In this document: positions 15,413 through 24,078 of the stretch, in pieces
How positions within the stretch are numbered: position 1 is the first letter of the stretch
How the letters are laid out: the number at the start of each line of letters is the position of its first letter
Assembly (NCBI GenBank): GCA_016932095.1
Contig: JAFGDN010000064.1
Location: 1-38,404, forward strand
Direction of reading: 5' to 3'
Length of the DNA: 38,404 nt
Origin: Sedimentisphaerales bacterium
GTDB lineage: Bacteria; Planctomycetota; Phycisphaerae; Sedimentisphaerales; Anaerobacaceae
The notes under the pieces: generated by a model
What the model was told of the DNA's origin: nothing
What the model saw: only the letters and a program-made list of their open reading frames with translations
The model's database searches: none
Translations under genes and position numbers: made by a program

Positions 15413-16591
15413 CTAAATACGATTGAAGGCGCGGAGGGCGGCGTCAATGACGTGCCTGACGGGGATTTTATGCTCATCGGCGGCCTTAAGGCAATCCGAA
15501 AATTCGGGCTTAGTGTTGACGACCTGGCCATCTAATTTGCCAACCTTGATATTTATATCCCCGAATTTAGTATGGACGGAGACGAACTCCCTGGCCAGTT
15601 TGCTTCTTTGCATAATTTGTCTTCTGATTCCGAAGGTCAGGCCTGCTTTGAAGATGAGCTTTTCGAGTATATCGACGTCGGGGACTTCACATAAAACCGA
15701 AAGTTTCGAGGCGGGGCGGTTCTGCTTCATAGTAATGGCAGTCGTGTAAACATCCAGCGCGCCCTGTTCGAAGAGCTTATTCATAACAGAAGCGACGATT
15801 TCGCCTGATACATCGTCAATATTTGTTTCCAAAAGGCATATAGTATCCGCGGTTGCCTCGGCCTGACCGACGGATTCGCCGATAATGAGGCGAAGGACGT
15901 TCGGGAGATGCTCACAATCAAGCGTCCCTGCGCCGTATCCGATTTTTTCCAGTTTCATTTCGGGAAGGGTTCCGAATTTTTCAACGACCGTCGTCAAAAT
16001 GGCAGCGGCGGTGGGGGTGAGAAGCTCTTTTTCTATGGGGCCGCCGATTGTCGGGACGCCTTTGAGCAGCTCGGCGGCTGCGGGCGCGGGAACGGGCAAA
16101 CGGCCATGGGCAGCGTCGAGCCAGCCGCCGCCGACGCTGAGCGGCGAGCAATATACTTTGTCGATTTTGAGGGCGTCAAGGCCGATTGCCGACGAGACGA
16201 TATCGACGATTGAATCGATAGCGCCGACCTCGTGAAAATGGATTTCGTTCGGCTCTTTGCCGTGAACGGCGGCCTCGGCCTGCGCCAATCGTTCGAATAT
16301 GGTTAGGGCGGTGTGTTTCGGCTTTTCGCCGATACCGCTATCATTGATGATTTTTTTGATGTCTTCGAGATGGCGATGATGATGCTGTTCGGTAATGACC
16401 GGAATAAACTGGACGGCGCGCAGGCCGGCCCGTTTCACCTGGCTGACTTTCAGGGTGAGGTCCTTTTGCGGGATACCGAGTGCAGCAATCTGACTTTTGA
16501 GAAATTCGAAATCCAGTCCGGCGTCGAGCAAGGCCGCGACGAGCATATCGCCTGCTGCGCCGGCGAAACAATCGAAGTAAGCTAATCTCAT
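15413..16591 (-). CDS. larC: LarC, nickel-pincer cofactor biosynthesis protein
   Basis: A 392-residue homologue of LarC, which inserts nickel into the pyridinium-based pincer cofactor of lactate racemase and related LarA enzymes. Family features are the opening MRLAYFDCFAGAAGDMLVAAL, a histidine-rich metal segment (EQHHHRHLEDI, about residue 70), IHFHEVGAIDSIVDI, LETNIDDVSGE at the start of the C-terminal domain, and the tail EFSDCLKAADEHKIPVR. In some lactobacilli the two halves are joined by frameshifting, but here the frame is continuous. LarA, LarB and LarE are not in this window. Start at the ATG at 16591. Confidence 0.92.
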   Translation of the reverse strand: MRLAYFDCFAGAAGDMLVAALLDAGLDFEFLKSQIAALGIPQKDLTLKVSQVKRAGLRAVQFIPVITEQHHHRHLEDIKKIINDSGIGEKPKHTALTIFERLAQAEAAVHGKEPNEIHFHEVGAIDSIVDIVSSAIGLDALKIDKVYCSPLSVGGGWLDAAHGRLPVPAPAAAELLKGVPTIGGPIEKELLTPTAAAILTTVVEKFGTLPEMKLEKIGYGAGTLDCEHLPNVLRLIIGESVGQAEATADTICLLETNIDDVSGEIVASVMNKLFEQGALDVYTTAITMKQNRPASKLSVLCEVPDVDILEKLIFKAGLTFGIRRQIMQRSKLAREFVSVHTKFGDINIKVGKLDGQVVNTKPEFSDCLKAADEHKIPVRHVIDAALRAFNRI

Positions 16592-16626
16592 ACAAACACC
16601 ATTTACAAGAGTAGTTTTTGAAATCG

Positions 16627-17304
16627 TTACATATCGGGGACGACTTCGTCATAAAGCTGGCCTGTCGGGCTGATTTTGAAGACGTAAATCAGGCCCTGCC
16701 TAAGCTGCGAATATATCGCGTTACCATAAATAGCGGTAATGCCGTATTCGTTCAACTTATTTTTATCGTTGGCCAAATCCCATATATTCGACCAGAACAT
16801 TTCCCTGTGCTTAATCGGCAGCCGGGCCAGTAAGTCGGCGTATCGAGCCGGCTCAGCGCCGGGGCTTTCAATCGGGAAGCCGTCCTGCGGGGCCATACCT
16901 TCACTGTAAACCCGCCGCCAGAGATACATAGCGCGCTGCCGGCCATCCATTACCATTTTGTCGCTGAATTTGACAATAAGGGCGTCGAAATGGACGATGT
17001 CGCCTTCGAAAGTGTAATCCTTTTCGACGATTTTTTTAAGCTTGTCGTTCCTGGCGGTTTCGACGAACCGCAGCGTCGTAAAGGTTTTGGCGTCGCGTTT
17101 TTCCTGCTTTATTACCTTAGCGTAGCCGATTTGGTCCTCGGTCGTGAGGTTTGTGATTGCCTCTTTTAACTGTTTGTTATCGCTGAGGAGTTTATGAATC
17201 GTTATTTGCTGACGGAGCCATCCCTGCCCGAAATAACCCGCTACCGCCAAAACGCCGGCAATTAAAAGCAAAGTAGTAACTTTTACTTTCGTGTTTTTCA
17301 TCAT
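16627..17304 (-). CDS. Membrane-anchored hypothetical protein
   Basis: A 225-residue protein with one N-terminal hydrophobic segment (VTTLLLIAGVLAVAGYFGQ) that works as a signal anchor, followed by a helical coiled-coil-like part (about 30-75) and a soluble domain. Conserved-looking parts are YTFEGDIVHFDALIVKFSD and RAMYLWRRVYSEGMAPQDGF. I recognise no named family. The gene ends 35 bases before larC on the same strand, so it may share its transcript. An AGAAAG site precedes the tandem ATG at 17304. Confidence 0.7.
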   Translation of the reverse strand: MMKNTKVKVTTLLLIAGVLAVAGYFGQGWLRQQITIHKLLSDNKQLKEAITNLTTEDQIGYAKVIKQEKRDAKTFTTLRFVETARNDKLKKIVEKDYTFEGDIVHFDALIVKFSDKMVMDGRQRAMYLWRRVYSEGMAPQDGFPIESPGAEPARYADLLARLPIKHREMFWSNIWDLANDKNKLNEYGITAIYGNAIYSQLRQGLIYVFKISPTGQLYDEVVPDM

Positions 17305-17466
17305 TCTTTCTAAAAATGTGATTTTGTCATTGTTATATAATCGACCATTCTACTTTCAATCAATTACCAATTCACCGGGGAGGACGGATTGGTATTGATA
17401 TTTAAGCCGTATAATCATAACATAAACCCCTTTGAGAATGATACTAATCACAGGAACGAGCAAAAG

Positions 17467-17700
17467 ATGCCGATTTACGAATATAAATGCGACGACTGCG
17501 GCAAAATAACCGAATTGCTCGAGAGCAGCGGCAATAAAGGCAAGCGAAAATGCGGCAGGTGCGGAAGCAGCAAACTGACAAAGCAATTTTCGGTGTTTTC
17601 GGCGATGGTCAAGCCCTTCGGCTCCGCTCAGGGCAGGGAAGGGCAATCAAAAAAATGCTTTGGGTGCAGCGATAATACCTGCCCGCATTCGAGGCGTTAA
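17467..17700 (+). CDS. FmdB-type zinc-ribbon protein
   Basis: A 77-residue protein starting at the ATG at 17467, opening MPIYEYKCDDCGKITELLE, which is the FmdB/Zn-ribbon-8 signature. Two knuckles CDDCG and CGRCG bind one zinc, and a third pair (CFGC with a later C) lies at the tail. Members are small regulators with no agreed target. The frame is open upstream to 17389 but that part does not fit the family. The gene is followed by a spacer of tandem TTAACAC words and then leuS. Confidence 0.85.
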   Translation: MPIYEYKCDDCGKITELLESSGNKGKRKCGRCGSSKLTKQFSVFSAMVKPFGSAQGREGQSKKCFGCSDNTCPHSRR

Positions 17701-17703
17701 AAA

Positions 17704-17760
17704 GACGCGGATTAACACTGTTTTTTTTAGACACTGATTAACACAGATTTGCACTGTTAA
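17704..17760 (+). repeat. Short GATTAACAC repeats
   Basis: Degenerate copies of GATTAACAC/TTGCACTG with a run of eight T in between, part of the intergenic repeat family of this genome. No coding content. Confidence 0.45.
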
Positions 17761-17767
17761 TAAAAAA

Positions 17768-17818
17768 CTGGATTCCCGCTTTCGCGGGAATGACAAAAAG
17801 AAGCGGGAATGACAAAAA
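17768..17818 (+). repeat. REP-like element abutting the leuS start codon
   Basis: ATTCCCGC (17772-17779) and GCGGGAAT (17784-17791) form a perfect hairpin with loop TTTC. The right half, GCGGGAATGACAAAAA, is repeated directly at 17803-17818 and runs into the leuS ATG. The related element occurs at 7831-7853. The ribosome site of leuS, if any, must lie inside this element (GCGGGA). Confidence 0.7.
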
Positions 17819-20443
17819 ATGAACGAGAAAAAAGGCGGCTACAAGTTTAACGAGATAGAAAAGAAGTGGCAGCAGTTCTGGGAGCATAACAAGACCTTCA
17901 AGGCCGATGACAATGACAAGTCAAAGCCCAAATATTACGTGCTCGATATGTTTCCATACCCAAGCGCGCAGGGCTTGCACGTGGGGCATCCGGAGGGCTA
18001 TACCGCCAGCGATATTGTATCGCGTTTCAAAAGAATGAAGGGATTTAACATACTGCACCCGATGGGGTGGGACGCATTCGGATTGCCTGCGGAACAATAC
18101 GCGATTCAGACCGGAACGCACCCGGCGGAGACCACAAGCAAGAATATAGACGGTATGCGCCGTCAAATCAAATCGCTGGGTTTCAGCTACGACTGGGACC
18201 GCGAGGTGAATACGACCGACCCGAACTATTACAAGTGGACGCAGTGGGTATTCCTGAGGATGTTCAATTCGTGGTTCGATGAAAAACAGCGAAAGGCAAA
18301 GCCGATTGAGGAACTGCCGATACCTGAAGGGCTAATAGAAACAGAAAAACAAAAATATATCGACGACCATCGGCTGGCATACGAATCGGAAATGCCTGTC
18401 AACTGGTGCCCGGCGCTGGGCGCCGTGCTTGCCAATGAGGAAGTGGCAGGGGGGGTAAGCGAACGGGGCGGCCACCCTGTTATCAGGAAGCCGATGAGGC
18501 AATGGCTGTTACGCATAACGGAATATGCCGAGCGGCTACTGGAAGACCTTGCGGAGGTTGACTGGCCTGAGCCGATTAAGGAAATGCAGCGAAACTGGAT
18601 TGGCAAGAGTATCGGTGCGGAGGTCGATTTCAAGATTGAGACAAGCCCAAGCCACAGAGACAACGAGATTTTAGCCACAGAGGACACAGAGGACACAGAG
18701 GACACAGAGATAAAAGACAAGATACGGGTTTTTACGACCCGGCCGGATACGCTGTTCGGCGCTACGTATATGGTGCTTGCGCCTGAGCATCCGCTTGTCG
18801 ATTGTATAACGACGAATGATAAAAGAGACGAGGTGAAAAAATACCGGGAGGAGGCCGCCCGCAAGAGCGACCTTGACAGAACCGACTTAGCGAAGGAAAA
18901 AACAGGCGTCTTCACAGGCGCTTACGCAATCAATCCGGTCAACGAGGAGAAAATCCCGATTTGGCTCAGCGATTACGTTCTCATCAGCTATGGGACGGGG
19001 GCGATTATGGCGGTGCCCGCCCACGACGACCGCGATTTCGAGTTCGCGAAGAAATTCAGTTTAGCCATTATACAGGTGGTTGAGCCGCCGGACGCTCAAC
19101 AACAGGAGCAGGTCAAACAAGGAAAATTGTGCTTCACAGGGGACGGTACGGCCATAAACAGCGGGCAATTCACAGGCCTGCAAACGGCCGATTTCAAAGA
19201 AAAAATCACAAACTGGCTTGAGCAGAAAGGTCTTGGCAAAAAGGCAATCAATTACAAACTTCGCGACTGGCTATTCAGCAGGCAGCGCTACTGGGGGGAA
19301 CCCATACCGGTTGTGCATTGCGACAAGTGCGGGATAGTTTCATTACCGGAGTCGGCGCTGCCATTAAGGTTGCCGGATGTGCGGGATTACACGCCGCCGC
19401 AGACGGGCGAGCCGCCTTTATCGAAGGCGACCGAGTGGCTGAAGACAACGTGCCCACAGTGCGGCGGGGCCGCCAAACGCGAGACCAATACGATGCCGCA
19501 GTGGGCGGGAAGCTGCTGGTATTATTTGCGATATATCGACCCGAACAATAACGGGCGGTGCTGCGATTTGGCCAAGGAAAAATACTGGATGCCGGTCGAT
19601 TTGTATATCGGCGGCGCGGAGCATGCTGTATTACACCTGCTTTACGCCCGCTTCTGGCACAAGTTTTTGTTCGATTTGGGCTACGTCAGTACAAAAGAGC
19701 CGTTTAAGAAGCTGATAAACCAGGGGATGATTTTAGGCGAAGACGGCCAGAAGATGAGCAAAAGCCGGGGCAACGTGATTAACCCCGACAAGGTCGTCGC
19801 CGATTACGGCGCCGATTCGATGCGATTGTATGAAATGTTCATGGGGCCGCTTGAGGCGGTAAAACCCTGGAGTATGCAGGGTCTTGAAGGTCTCGAACGT
19901 TTCCTGCAGCGTGTCTGGCGATTGGTCATAGACGAGGAAACAGGCGCACCGGCCGGCTCAGTGAAAGACGCCGACGCCAATGAGCAGACGACAAGGTTGC
20001 TTCATCAGACGATAAAGAAGGTCGGCGGCGATATCGAGACGTTCAATTTCAATACCGCCATAAGCGCGATGATGATTTTAACGAATCACTTAGCCAAACA
20101 GGCCGTCGCGCCGAAATGCGTTCTTGAGCCGTTCATACTCATCTTGTCGCCTTTTGCGCCGCATATCGCCGAGGAGCTTTGGCAAAAGCTGGGACATAGC
20201 AAATCGCTGGCATACGAAAACTGGCCGAAATTCGACCCTGAGCTTGTAAAAGAAGCGGAAGTCGAGCTGGCCATTCAGGTCAACGGCAAAATCAAAGACA
20301 AAATAATCGTCTCAGCCCAGGCCGACGACGAGGAGATAAAACAAAAAGCCCTCGCCTGCGTAAAAGTAATCGCCGCGTTGGCCGGCAAACAGCCGAAAAA
20401 AGTAATCGTCATCAAATCCCGGCTGGTAAATATTGTCGTATAG
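17819..20443 (+). CDS. leuS: Leucyl-tRNA synthetase
   Basis: Charges tRNA-Leu with leucine in the cytoplasm. The 874-residue protein has the HIGH-type site HVGH within [19 protein letters not shown], the editing-domain motif [13 protein letters not shown], the KMSKS site as [11 protein letters not shown] and a C-terminal anticodon-binding region ending [15 protein letters not shown]. The length is normal for the bacterial type apart from an insertion at about residues 277-298. There the run [12 protein letters not shown] is encoded by a genomic repeat (AGCCACAGAG plus three GACACAGAG units at 18673-18709), at the entry to the editing domain. No strong ribosome site exists; a REP-like repeat directly precedes the ATG. 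The next gene begins 15 bases after the stop. Confidence 0.97.
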   Translation: MNEKKGGYKFNEIEKKWQQFWEHNKTFKADDNDKSKPKYYVLDMFPYPSAQGLHVGHPEGYTASDIVSRFKRMKGFNILHPMGWDAFGLPAEQYAIQTGTHPAETTSKNIDGMRRQIKSLGFSYDWDREVNTTDPNYYKWTQWVFLRMFNSWFDEKQRKAKPIEELPIPEGLIETEKQKYIDDHRLAYESEMPVNWCPALGAVLANEEVAGGVSERGGHPVIRKPMRQWLLRITEYAERLLEDLAEVDWPEPIKEMQRNWIGKSIGAEVDFKIETSPSHRDNEILATEDTEDTEDTEIKDKIRVFTTRPDTLFGATYMVLAPEHPLVDCITTNDKRDEVKKYREEAARKSDLDRTDLAKEKTGVFTGAYAINPVNEEKIPIWLSDYVLISYGTGAIMAVPAHDDRDFEFAKKFSLAIIQVVEPPDAQQQEQVKQGKLCFTGDGTAINSGQFTGLQTADFKEKITNWLEQKGLGKKAINYKLRDWLFSRQRYWGEPIPVVHCDKCGIVSLPESALPLRLPDVRDYTPPQTGEPPLSKATEWLKTTCPQCGGAAKRETNTMPQWAGSCWYYLRYIDPNNNGRCCDLAKEKYWMPVDLYIGGAEHAVLHLLYARFWHKFLFDLGYVSTKEPFKKLINQGMILGEDGQKMSKSRGNVINPDKVVADYGADSMRLYEMFMGPLEAVKPWSMQGLEGLERFLQRVWRLVIDEETGAPAGSVKDADANEQTTRLLHQTIKKVGGDIETFNFNTAISAMMILTNHLAKQAVAPKCVLEPFILILSPFAPHIAEELWQKLGHSKSLAYENWPKFDPELVKEAEVELAIQVNGKIKDKIIVSAQADDEEIKQKALACVKVIAALAGKQPKKVIVIKSRLVNIVV
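18673..18709 (+). repeat. Intergenic-type repeat captured inside leuS
   Basis: AGCCACAGAG followed by three perfect nine-base units GACACAGAG. Because the unit is nine bases it keeps the frame and encodes D-T-E triplets. The same AGCCACAGAG word is found in spacers at 4718, 4743 and, inverted, at 86-95 and 107-115. Confidence 0.85.
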
Positions 20444-20458
20444 AAAGGAGTCATCGCA

Positions 20459-20956
20459 ATGCGCAGTGAATGCAGCAGAAGGTGCTTTCTTATGCGTGGG
20501 GCAGGCGCGGCAGCGGGACTGGCGCTGGGAGGTCTTGGTCTTATCGGCTGTAATAATCAGTCCGGAAAAGGAGCAGATGAAAAGATGGCTTCGGAAATGA
20601 TTGCATATTGCGGACTAAATTGTATCACGTGTCCGATTTACCTGGCGACAAGAGAAAAAGACCCTGAAAAACAAAGAAAAATGAGGGAGGATATTGTTAT
20701 CGCCATCAAGAAATACCTCGGCGAGGAAAAACGGATAGAGGACATTACCGACTGCGACGGGTGCACGGCACAAGGCGGAAGATTATATTCCGACTGCCGG
20801 AAGTGCCAGATAAGGAAATGCGCGAGCGAAAAGGGTCTTGAGAATTGTGCGTATTGCAGTGAATATGCCTGCGAGAAACTGAGAAAGTTTTTTGATTCAG
20901 AAGATATAGATGGTAACGCCAGAAGACGGCTGGACGCGATAAAGGCCCGGCTATAA
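20459..20956 (+). CDS. DUF3795 protein with Tat lipoprotein signal
   Basis: A 165-residue protein. The N-terminus has the twin-arginine motif SRRCFLMRG, a hydrophobic stretch and the lipobox LIGC, so it is likely exported folded and lipid-anchored. The rest is a DUF3795 domain, rich in cysteine pairs (CGLNCITCPIY, CDGCTAQ, CRKCQIRKC, CAYCSEYACEKL), probably binding zinc or an iron-sulfur cluster. Function of the family is unknown. Most DUF3795 proteins I know of lack a signal sequence, which makes the Tat part of interest. An AAGGAG site precedes the ATG, 15 bases after leuS. Confidence 0.85.
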   Translation: MRSECSRRCFLMRGAGAAAGLALGGLGLIGCNNQSGKGADEKMASEMIAYCGLNCITCPIYLATREKDPEKQRKMREDIVIAIKKYLGEEKRIEDITDCDGCTAQGGRLYSDCRKCQIRKCASEKGLENCAYCSEYACEKLRKFFDSEDIDGNARRRLDAIKARL

Positions 20957-21039
20957 ATGAAACCGATTTGTATTATCCTGGATTTCCCAAGCAGATTGTG
21001 ACAAATCGATACGTGGGTCTTCAGAAGGAGGTATAGTAA

Positions 21040-21603
21040 ATGACAAAGGACCAAAGACTCGGTGGGTGGATGACCAGGTTCAAGCGCTGCATCGACGCTG
21101 AAGCTGGCGCAGCGGTATCTGAAAAGGTCATCATCGAAACTGAGCGATTTGATGCGACATCGGACTACGCACAGAAAGCCGAATGGATAAAGAATGCTGT
21201 CCGGCGTCTTGAGAAGGAAGCGGGCAGAGCCACGGCGAGAAAGGTAATGCAGGCCTGCGGAATGAAATGCTGCGGTCCTACACAGCAGAAACGCGCCAAG
21301 CAGTTCATGAAAGAATCGAAATCAGTCAAGGAACTACTCGCCAAGCTGAATGAAAGAGGCATCGGTGGAGGAAGGCTGAAACTGAAAAACCGGAACACGA
21401 TAGTGGGCGGCTATGACTGGTGTTATTGCGGACGGGTGAAGCAGACCCAGAAACCGTTCCCAACCGATACCTATTGCCATTGCTCTGCGGGATGGTATAA
21501 GTCCCTCTTTGAAGCCGCGTTTGGTAAGCCGGTAAAGGTGAAACTGAAGCAGTCAATCATCCAAGGGGCAGATAGTTGTGAGTTTGAGATTGAGCTTAGT
21601 TAG
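21040..21603 (+). CDS. Cysteine-rich hypothetical protein (DUF6144-like)
   Basis: A 187-residue soluble protein with a strong GGAGG ribosome site seven to ten bases upstream. It has a helical N-terminal half and a C-terminal part with clustered cysteines and histidine: CGMKCC near residue 75, WCYCGRVKQ and TYCHCSAGWYKSLFE. The C-terminal layout resembles small-ligand V4R-like or DUF6144 proteins. I do not assign a reaction. It lies between the DUF3795 gene and the CYTH gene on the same strand, with moderate gaps. Confidence 0.65.
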   Translation: MTKDQRLGGWMTRFKRCIDAEAGAAVSEKVIIETERFDATSDYAQKAEWIKNAVRRLEKEAGRATARKVMQACGMKCCGPTQQKRAKQFMKESKSVKELLAKLNERGIGGGRLKLKNRNTIVGGYDWCYCGRVKQTQKPFPTDTYCHCSAGWYKSLFEAAFGKPVKVKLKQSIIQGADSCEFEIELS

Positions 21604-21671
21604 AGTTACTTTCAGCCGCTCATGTTGCTGTATAGCGCTGAATGACGAAGACGTGATTATGTGATTACCTG

Positions 21672-22229
21672 ATGTATATTGAAATCGAAGCAAAACTGAA
21701 GGTTGATTCATTAGCAGAGGCGGCTCGGCGATTAAAGGCGGCCGGCGCTGAATTTAAGCGGAAGCGTCTGCATACCGATACTTATTTTGACGACACCAAA
21801 GGGACGCTGCGGAAGGCCGACAGAGCCCTTCGCATTCGCAAACAGTTAATCGGTCGCAAGGAGCAGGTCGTAATCACATATAAAGGCCCGAGGCAAAAAG
21901 GTCGATTCAAACGAAGGCAGGAAATCCAGTTCAAGGTCGGTAACGCCGAGTCCGCAGAAATGTTCTTGTTCGCACTCGGCTACAAAAAGGCGCTTGTTTT
22001 TCAGAAGAAACGCCGCGTCTGGCGGCTTGACCGGTGCGAGGTTGCGCTCGACGAGCTGCCTTTGTTAGGCAGTTTCGTTGAAATCGAAGGGCCGAACGAG
22101 AAGACAATCAGCAGGGTTCAACGCAAACTTGGCCTTTCCGATTTGCCGCATATAAAGGAAAGCTACGCAACCCTGATGCAAAAAAGAAAGCGTCAGCTCG
22201 GGATAAGCGAAAAAGAGGTTTTATTTTAA
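21672..22229 (+). CDS. CYTH-domain (class IV adenylate cyclase/thiamine triphosphatase-like) protein
   Basis: A 185-residue protein with the CYTH signature ExExK at E4-E6-K8 (MYIEIEAKLKV), the tunnel-lining strands TDTYFDD, RALRIRKQ, VVITYKGP, RRQEIQF, DRCEVALDELPLLGSFVEIEG and the final ESYATLM. CYTH enzymes bind triphosphates in a positively charged tunnel and act as cyclases or triphosphatases. The class IV cyclase-like form CyaB is closest in length, but activity cannot be read from sequence. It ends nine bases before the lipid kinase gene, so the two are likely co-transcribed. Confidence 0.85.
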   Translation: MYIEIEAKLKVDSLAEAARRLKAAGAEFKRKRLHTDTYFDDTKGTLRKADRALRIRKQLIGRKEQVVITYKGPRQKGRFKRRQEIQFKVGNAESAEMFLFALGYKKALVFQKKRRVWRLDRCEVALDELPLLGSFVEIEGPNEKTISRVQRKLGLSDLPHIKESYATLMQKRKRQLGISEKEVLF

Positions 22230-22238
22230 CGGACTGAT

Positions 22239-23195
22239 ATGGGCGCAATCAAACCAGACGACGGCTACATCGCATATATAGTCAATCCCAAATCCGGGGC
22301 AAGCTCCGGCGAGAAGCTTCCCGGCTGGCGATTCGAGGAATACTTAGACGGCAGGGGCTTCGACGTTCGCGTCGGCGTCACCCGTTCGTTAGACCACGCC
22401 TGCGAGCTTGCGGGCAACGCGGGGACCGACCCCGACTGCGCGATGGTCGTTGCGGTCGGCGGCGACGGCACAATCAGGGAGGTTGTCCACGGACTTGTCG
22501 GCAGGGATAAGCCGCTGCTGATTGTCCCTGGCGGCACGGAGAATCTGCTGGCCAACGAGCTTGGCCTGGACAAGTCGCTGAGAACGCTGACCAGAACATT
22601 CGAAGCGGGCTTTACCCGGGCGCTTGATATCGGCAGCGCCAACGGCAAATGCTTTACGTCAATCGCCGGTTTCGGTTTCGACGGCGAGGTTGTCAAGGGC
22701 GTCAGCAGTAATCGCACAGGCCATATAACCTATTTTGACTATTTTTGGCCGCTCTGGCGGACATTCTGGCGATATGAGTTTGAGTCGATGAGCGTAGAGG
22801 TTGACGGCGAGAAAATACACGATGGGCCGGGACTTGTCTTTGTGGGCAATATTTCCAGATACGCCCTTGGTCTCAACATCCTCAGCCGGGCCGATTACAG
22901 CGACAGCCTGCTCGATATCTGCGTCTATAAGTGCTCAAACAAAGCACGCCTGATTAAACACTCGGCCGTAACCGTCTTCAAGCGGCACGACCACTTCCGC
23001 GACGTTGTTTATCGCCAGGGCAAACAAATTATGGTTACCTGCGACAACCCTGATTTGCCTACCGAAATCGACGGCGACCCAGGCCCGTCTGTTCCCGTTG
23101 AAATAAATGTGATTCCAAAGGCCGTGCGCGTTATGGTCCTCGAAGGCGCAAAACCCGCCGGCATCAGGGCACAAATCTTCAGGGCCTTGCGTTAG
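22239..23195 (+). CDS. YegS/DAGK-family lipid kinase
   Basis: A 318-residue kinase-fold protein. The nucleotide-binding motif GGDGT is at residues 74-78 (VAVGGDGTIREVVHGL), followed by the family motif PGGTENLLANELGL. The C-terminal beta-domain is typical of YegS/DagK enzymes, which phosphorylate diacylglycerol or related lipids at the membrane face. The lipid substrate is unknown. It is probably in one transcript with the CYTH gene upstream and kdsA downstream (43-base gap), linking it to envelope synthesis. Confidence 0.85.
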   Translation: MGAIKPDDGYIAYIVNPKSGASSGEKLPGWRFEEYLDGRGFDVRVGVTRSLDHACELAGNAGTDPDCAMVVAVGGDGTIREVVHGLVGRDKPLLIVPGGTENLLANELGLDKSLRTLTRTFEAGFTRALDIGSANGKCFTSIAGFGFDGEVVKGVSSNRTGHITYFDYFWPLWRTFWRYEFESMSVEVDGEKIHDGPGLVFVGNISRYALGLNILSRADYSDSLLDICVYKCSNKARLIKHSAVTVFKRHDHFRDVVYRQGKQIMVTCDNPDLPTEIDGDPGPSVPVEINVIPKAVRVMVLEGAKPAGIRAQIFRALR

Positions 23196-23237
23196 GGCTT
23201 TGACAAAACGCCATCTGCCGTCGATAATAGGGCCGTT

Positions 23238-24074
23238 ATGAAGACCAAAAATTTCAAAATCGGAACAGTTGAAGTCGGGCTGAACACCCCGATGTTTTTA
23301 ATGGCAGGGCCCTGCGTTATTGAGACAAAGCAGATTTGCCTTGATATTGCCAACCGCCTCGTCGATATTTCGCAACGGACCGGCGTCGGCGTGATTTTCA
23401 AGGCCAGCTTCGACAAGGCCAACCGAAGCAGTATCTCCAGCTACCGCGGGTCAGGTCTTGAAAAAGGTCTTGAGATTCTTAACGCCGTCAGGCAGCAGTC
23501 GAAATTACCCGTTATGACGGATGTTCATCTACCGGCACAGGCGCATATTGCCGCCGCGGTCGTTGATTGCCTTCAAGTTCCGGCTTTTTTATGCAGGCAA
23601 ACAGATTTGCTTTGCGCCTGCGCCGAAACCGGCAAGGCAGTAAACGTTAAAAAAGGCCAGTTTCTTTCACCGGAAGAGATGATAAACGTAGTGGGAAAAA
23701 TAAGGCATTACGGCAACGAGAAAATACTTCTTACCGAGCGCGGCACTTTTTTCGGCTACAACCGTTTAGTCAACGATATGAGCGGCATACCAGCTATGAA
23801 ACAACATGGCTGCCCGGTTGTCTTCGACGCCACCCACAGCGTCCAGCAGCCGGGAGGACTGGGTAAAGTATCAGGCGGTAATCGCGGTCTTGCCCCCGTC
23901 CTTGCCAGGGCCGCCATCGCTGCCGGCGCCAATGGATTGTTTATCGAGGTCCATCCCCACCCCGATAAATCAAAATCGGACGCCTCGGTCATTATGCCAA
24001 TCGACTGGGTTGAAAACCTTCTGGTTGACTGTAAGAAAATCTTTAGTATCGTTAGCAACAAGCAAAGTGAGTAA
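23238..24074 (+). CDS. kdsA: 3-deoxy-8-phosphooctulonate synthase
   Basis: Condenses phosphoenolpyruvate with arabinose-5-phosphate to make Kdo-8-phosphate for lipopolysaccharide. The 278-residue protein has GPCVIE, FKASFDKANRSS, CRQTDLL, NVKKGQFLSP, TERGTFFGYN and VFDATHSVQQPGG, all of the KdsA family. Cysteine at residue 26 (MAGPC) is the ligand that marks the metal-dependent class, as opposed to the asparagine of the E. coli type. Its presence implies that this organism makes Kdo. Only four bases separate its stop from the radical SAM gene. Confidence 0.95.
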   Translation: MKTKNFKIGTVEVGLNTPMFLMAGPCVIETKQICLDIANRLVDISQRTGVGVIFKASFDKANRSSISSYRGSGLEKGLEILNAVRQQSKLPVMTDVHLPAQAHIAAAVVDCLQVPAFLCRQTDLLCACAETGKAVNVKKGQFLSPEEMINVVGKIRHYGNEKILLTERGTFFGYNRLVNDMSGIPAMKQHGCPVVFDATHSVQQPGGLGKVSGGNRGLAPVLARAAIAAGANGLFIEVHPHPDKSKSDASVIMPIDWVENLLVDCKKIFSIVSNKQSE

Positions 24075-24078
24075 ACGG

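Noticed and set aside
23806-24078. Upstream extension of the radical SAM frame inside kdsA
   Set aside because: The extra 91 residues overlap kdsA in another frame and are proline/serine-rich without family similarity. The ATG at 24079 fits the family start.
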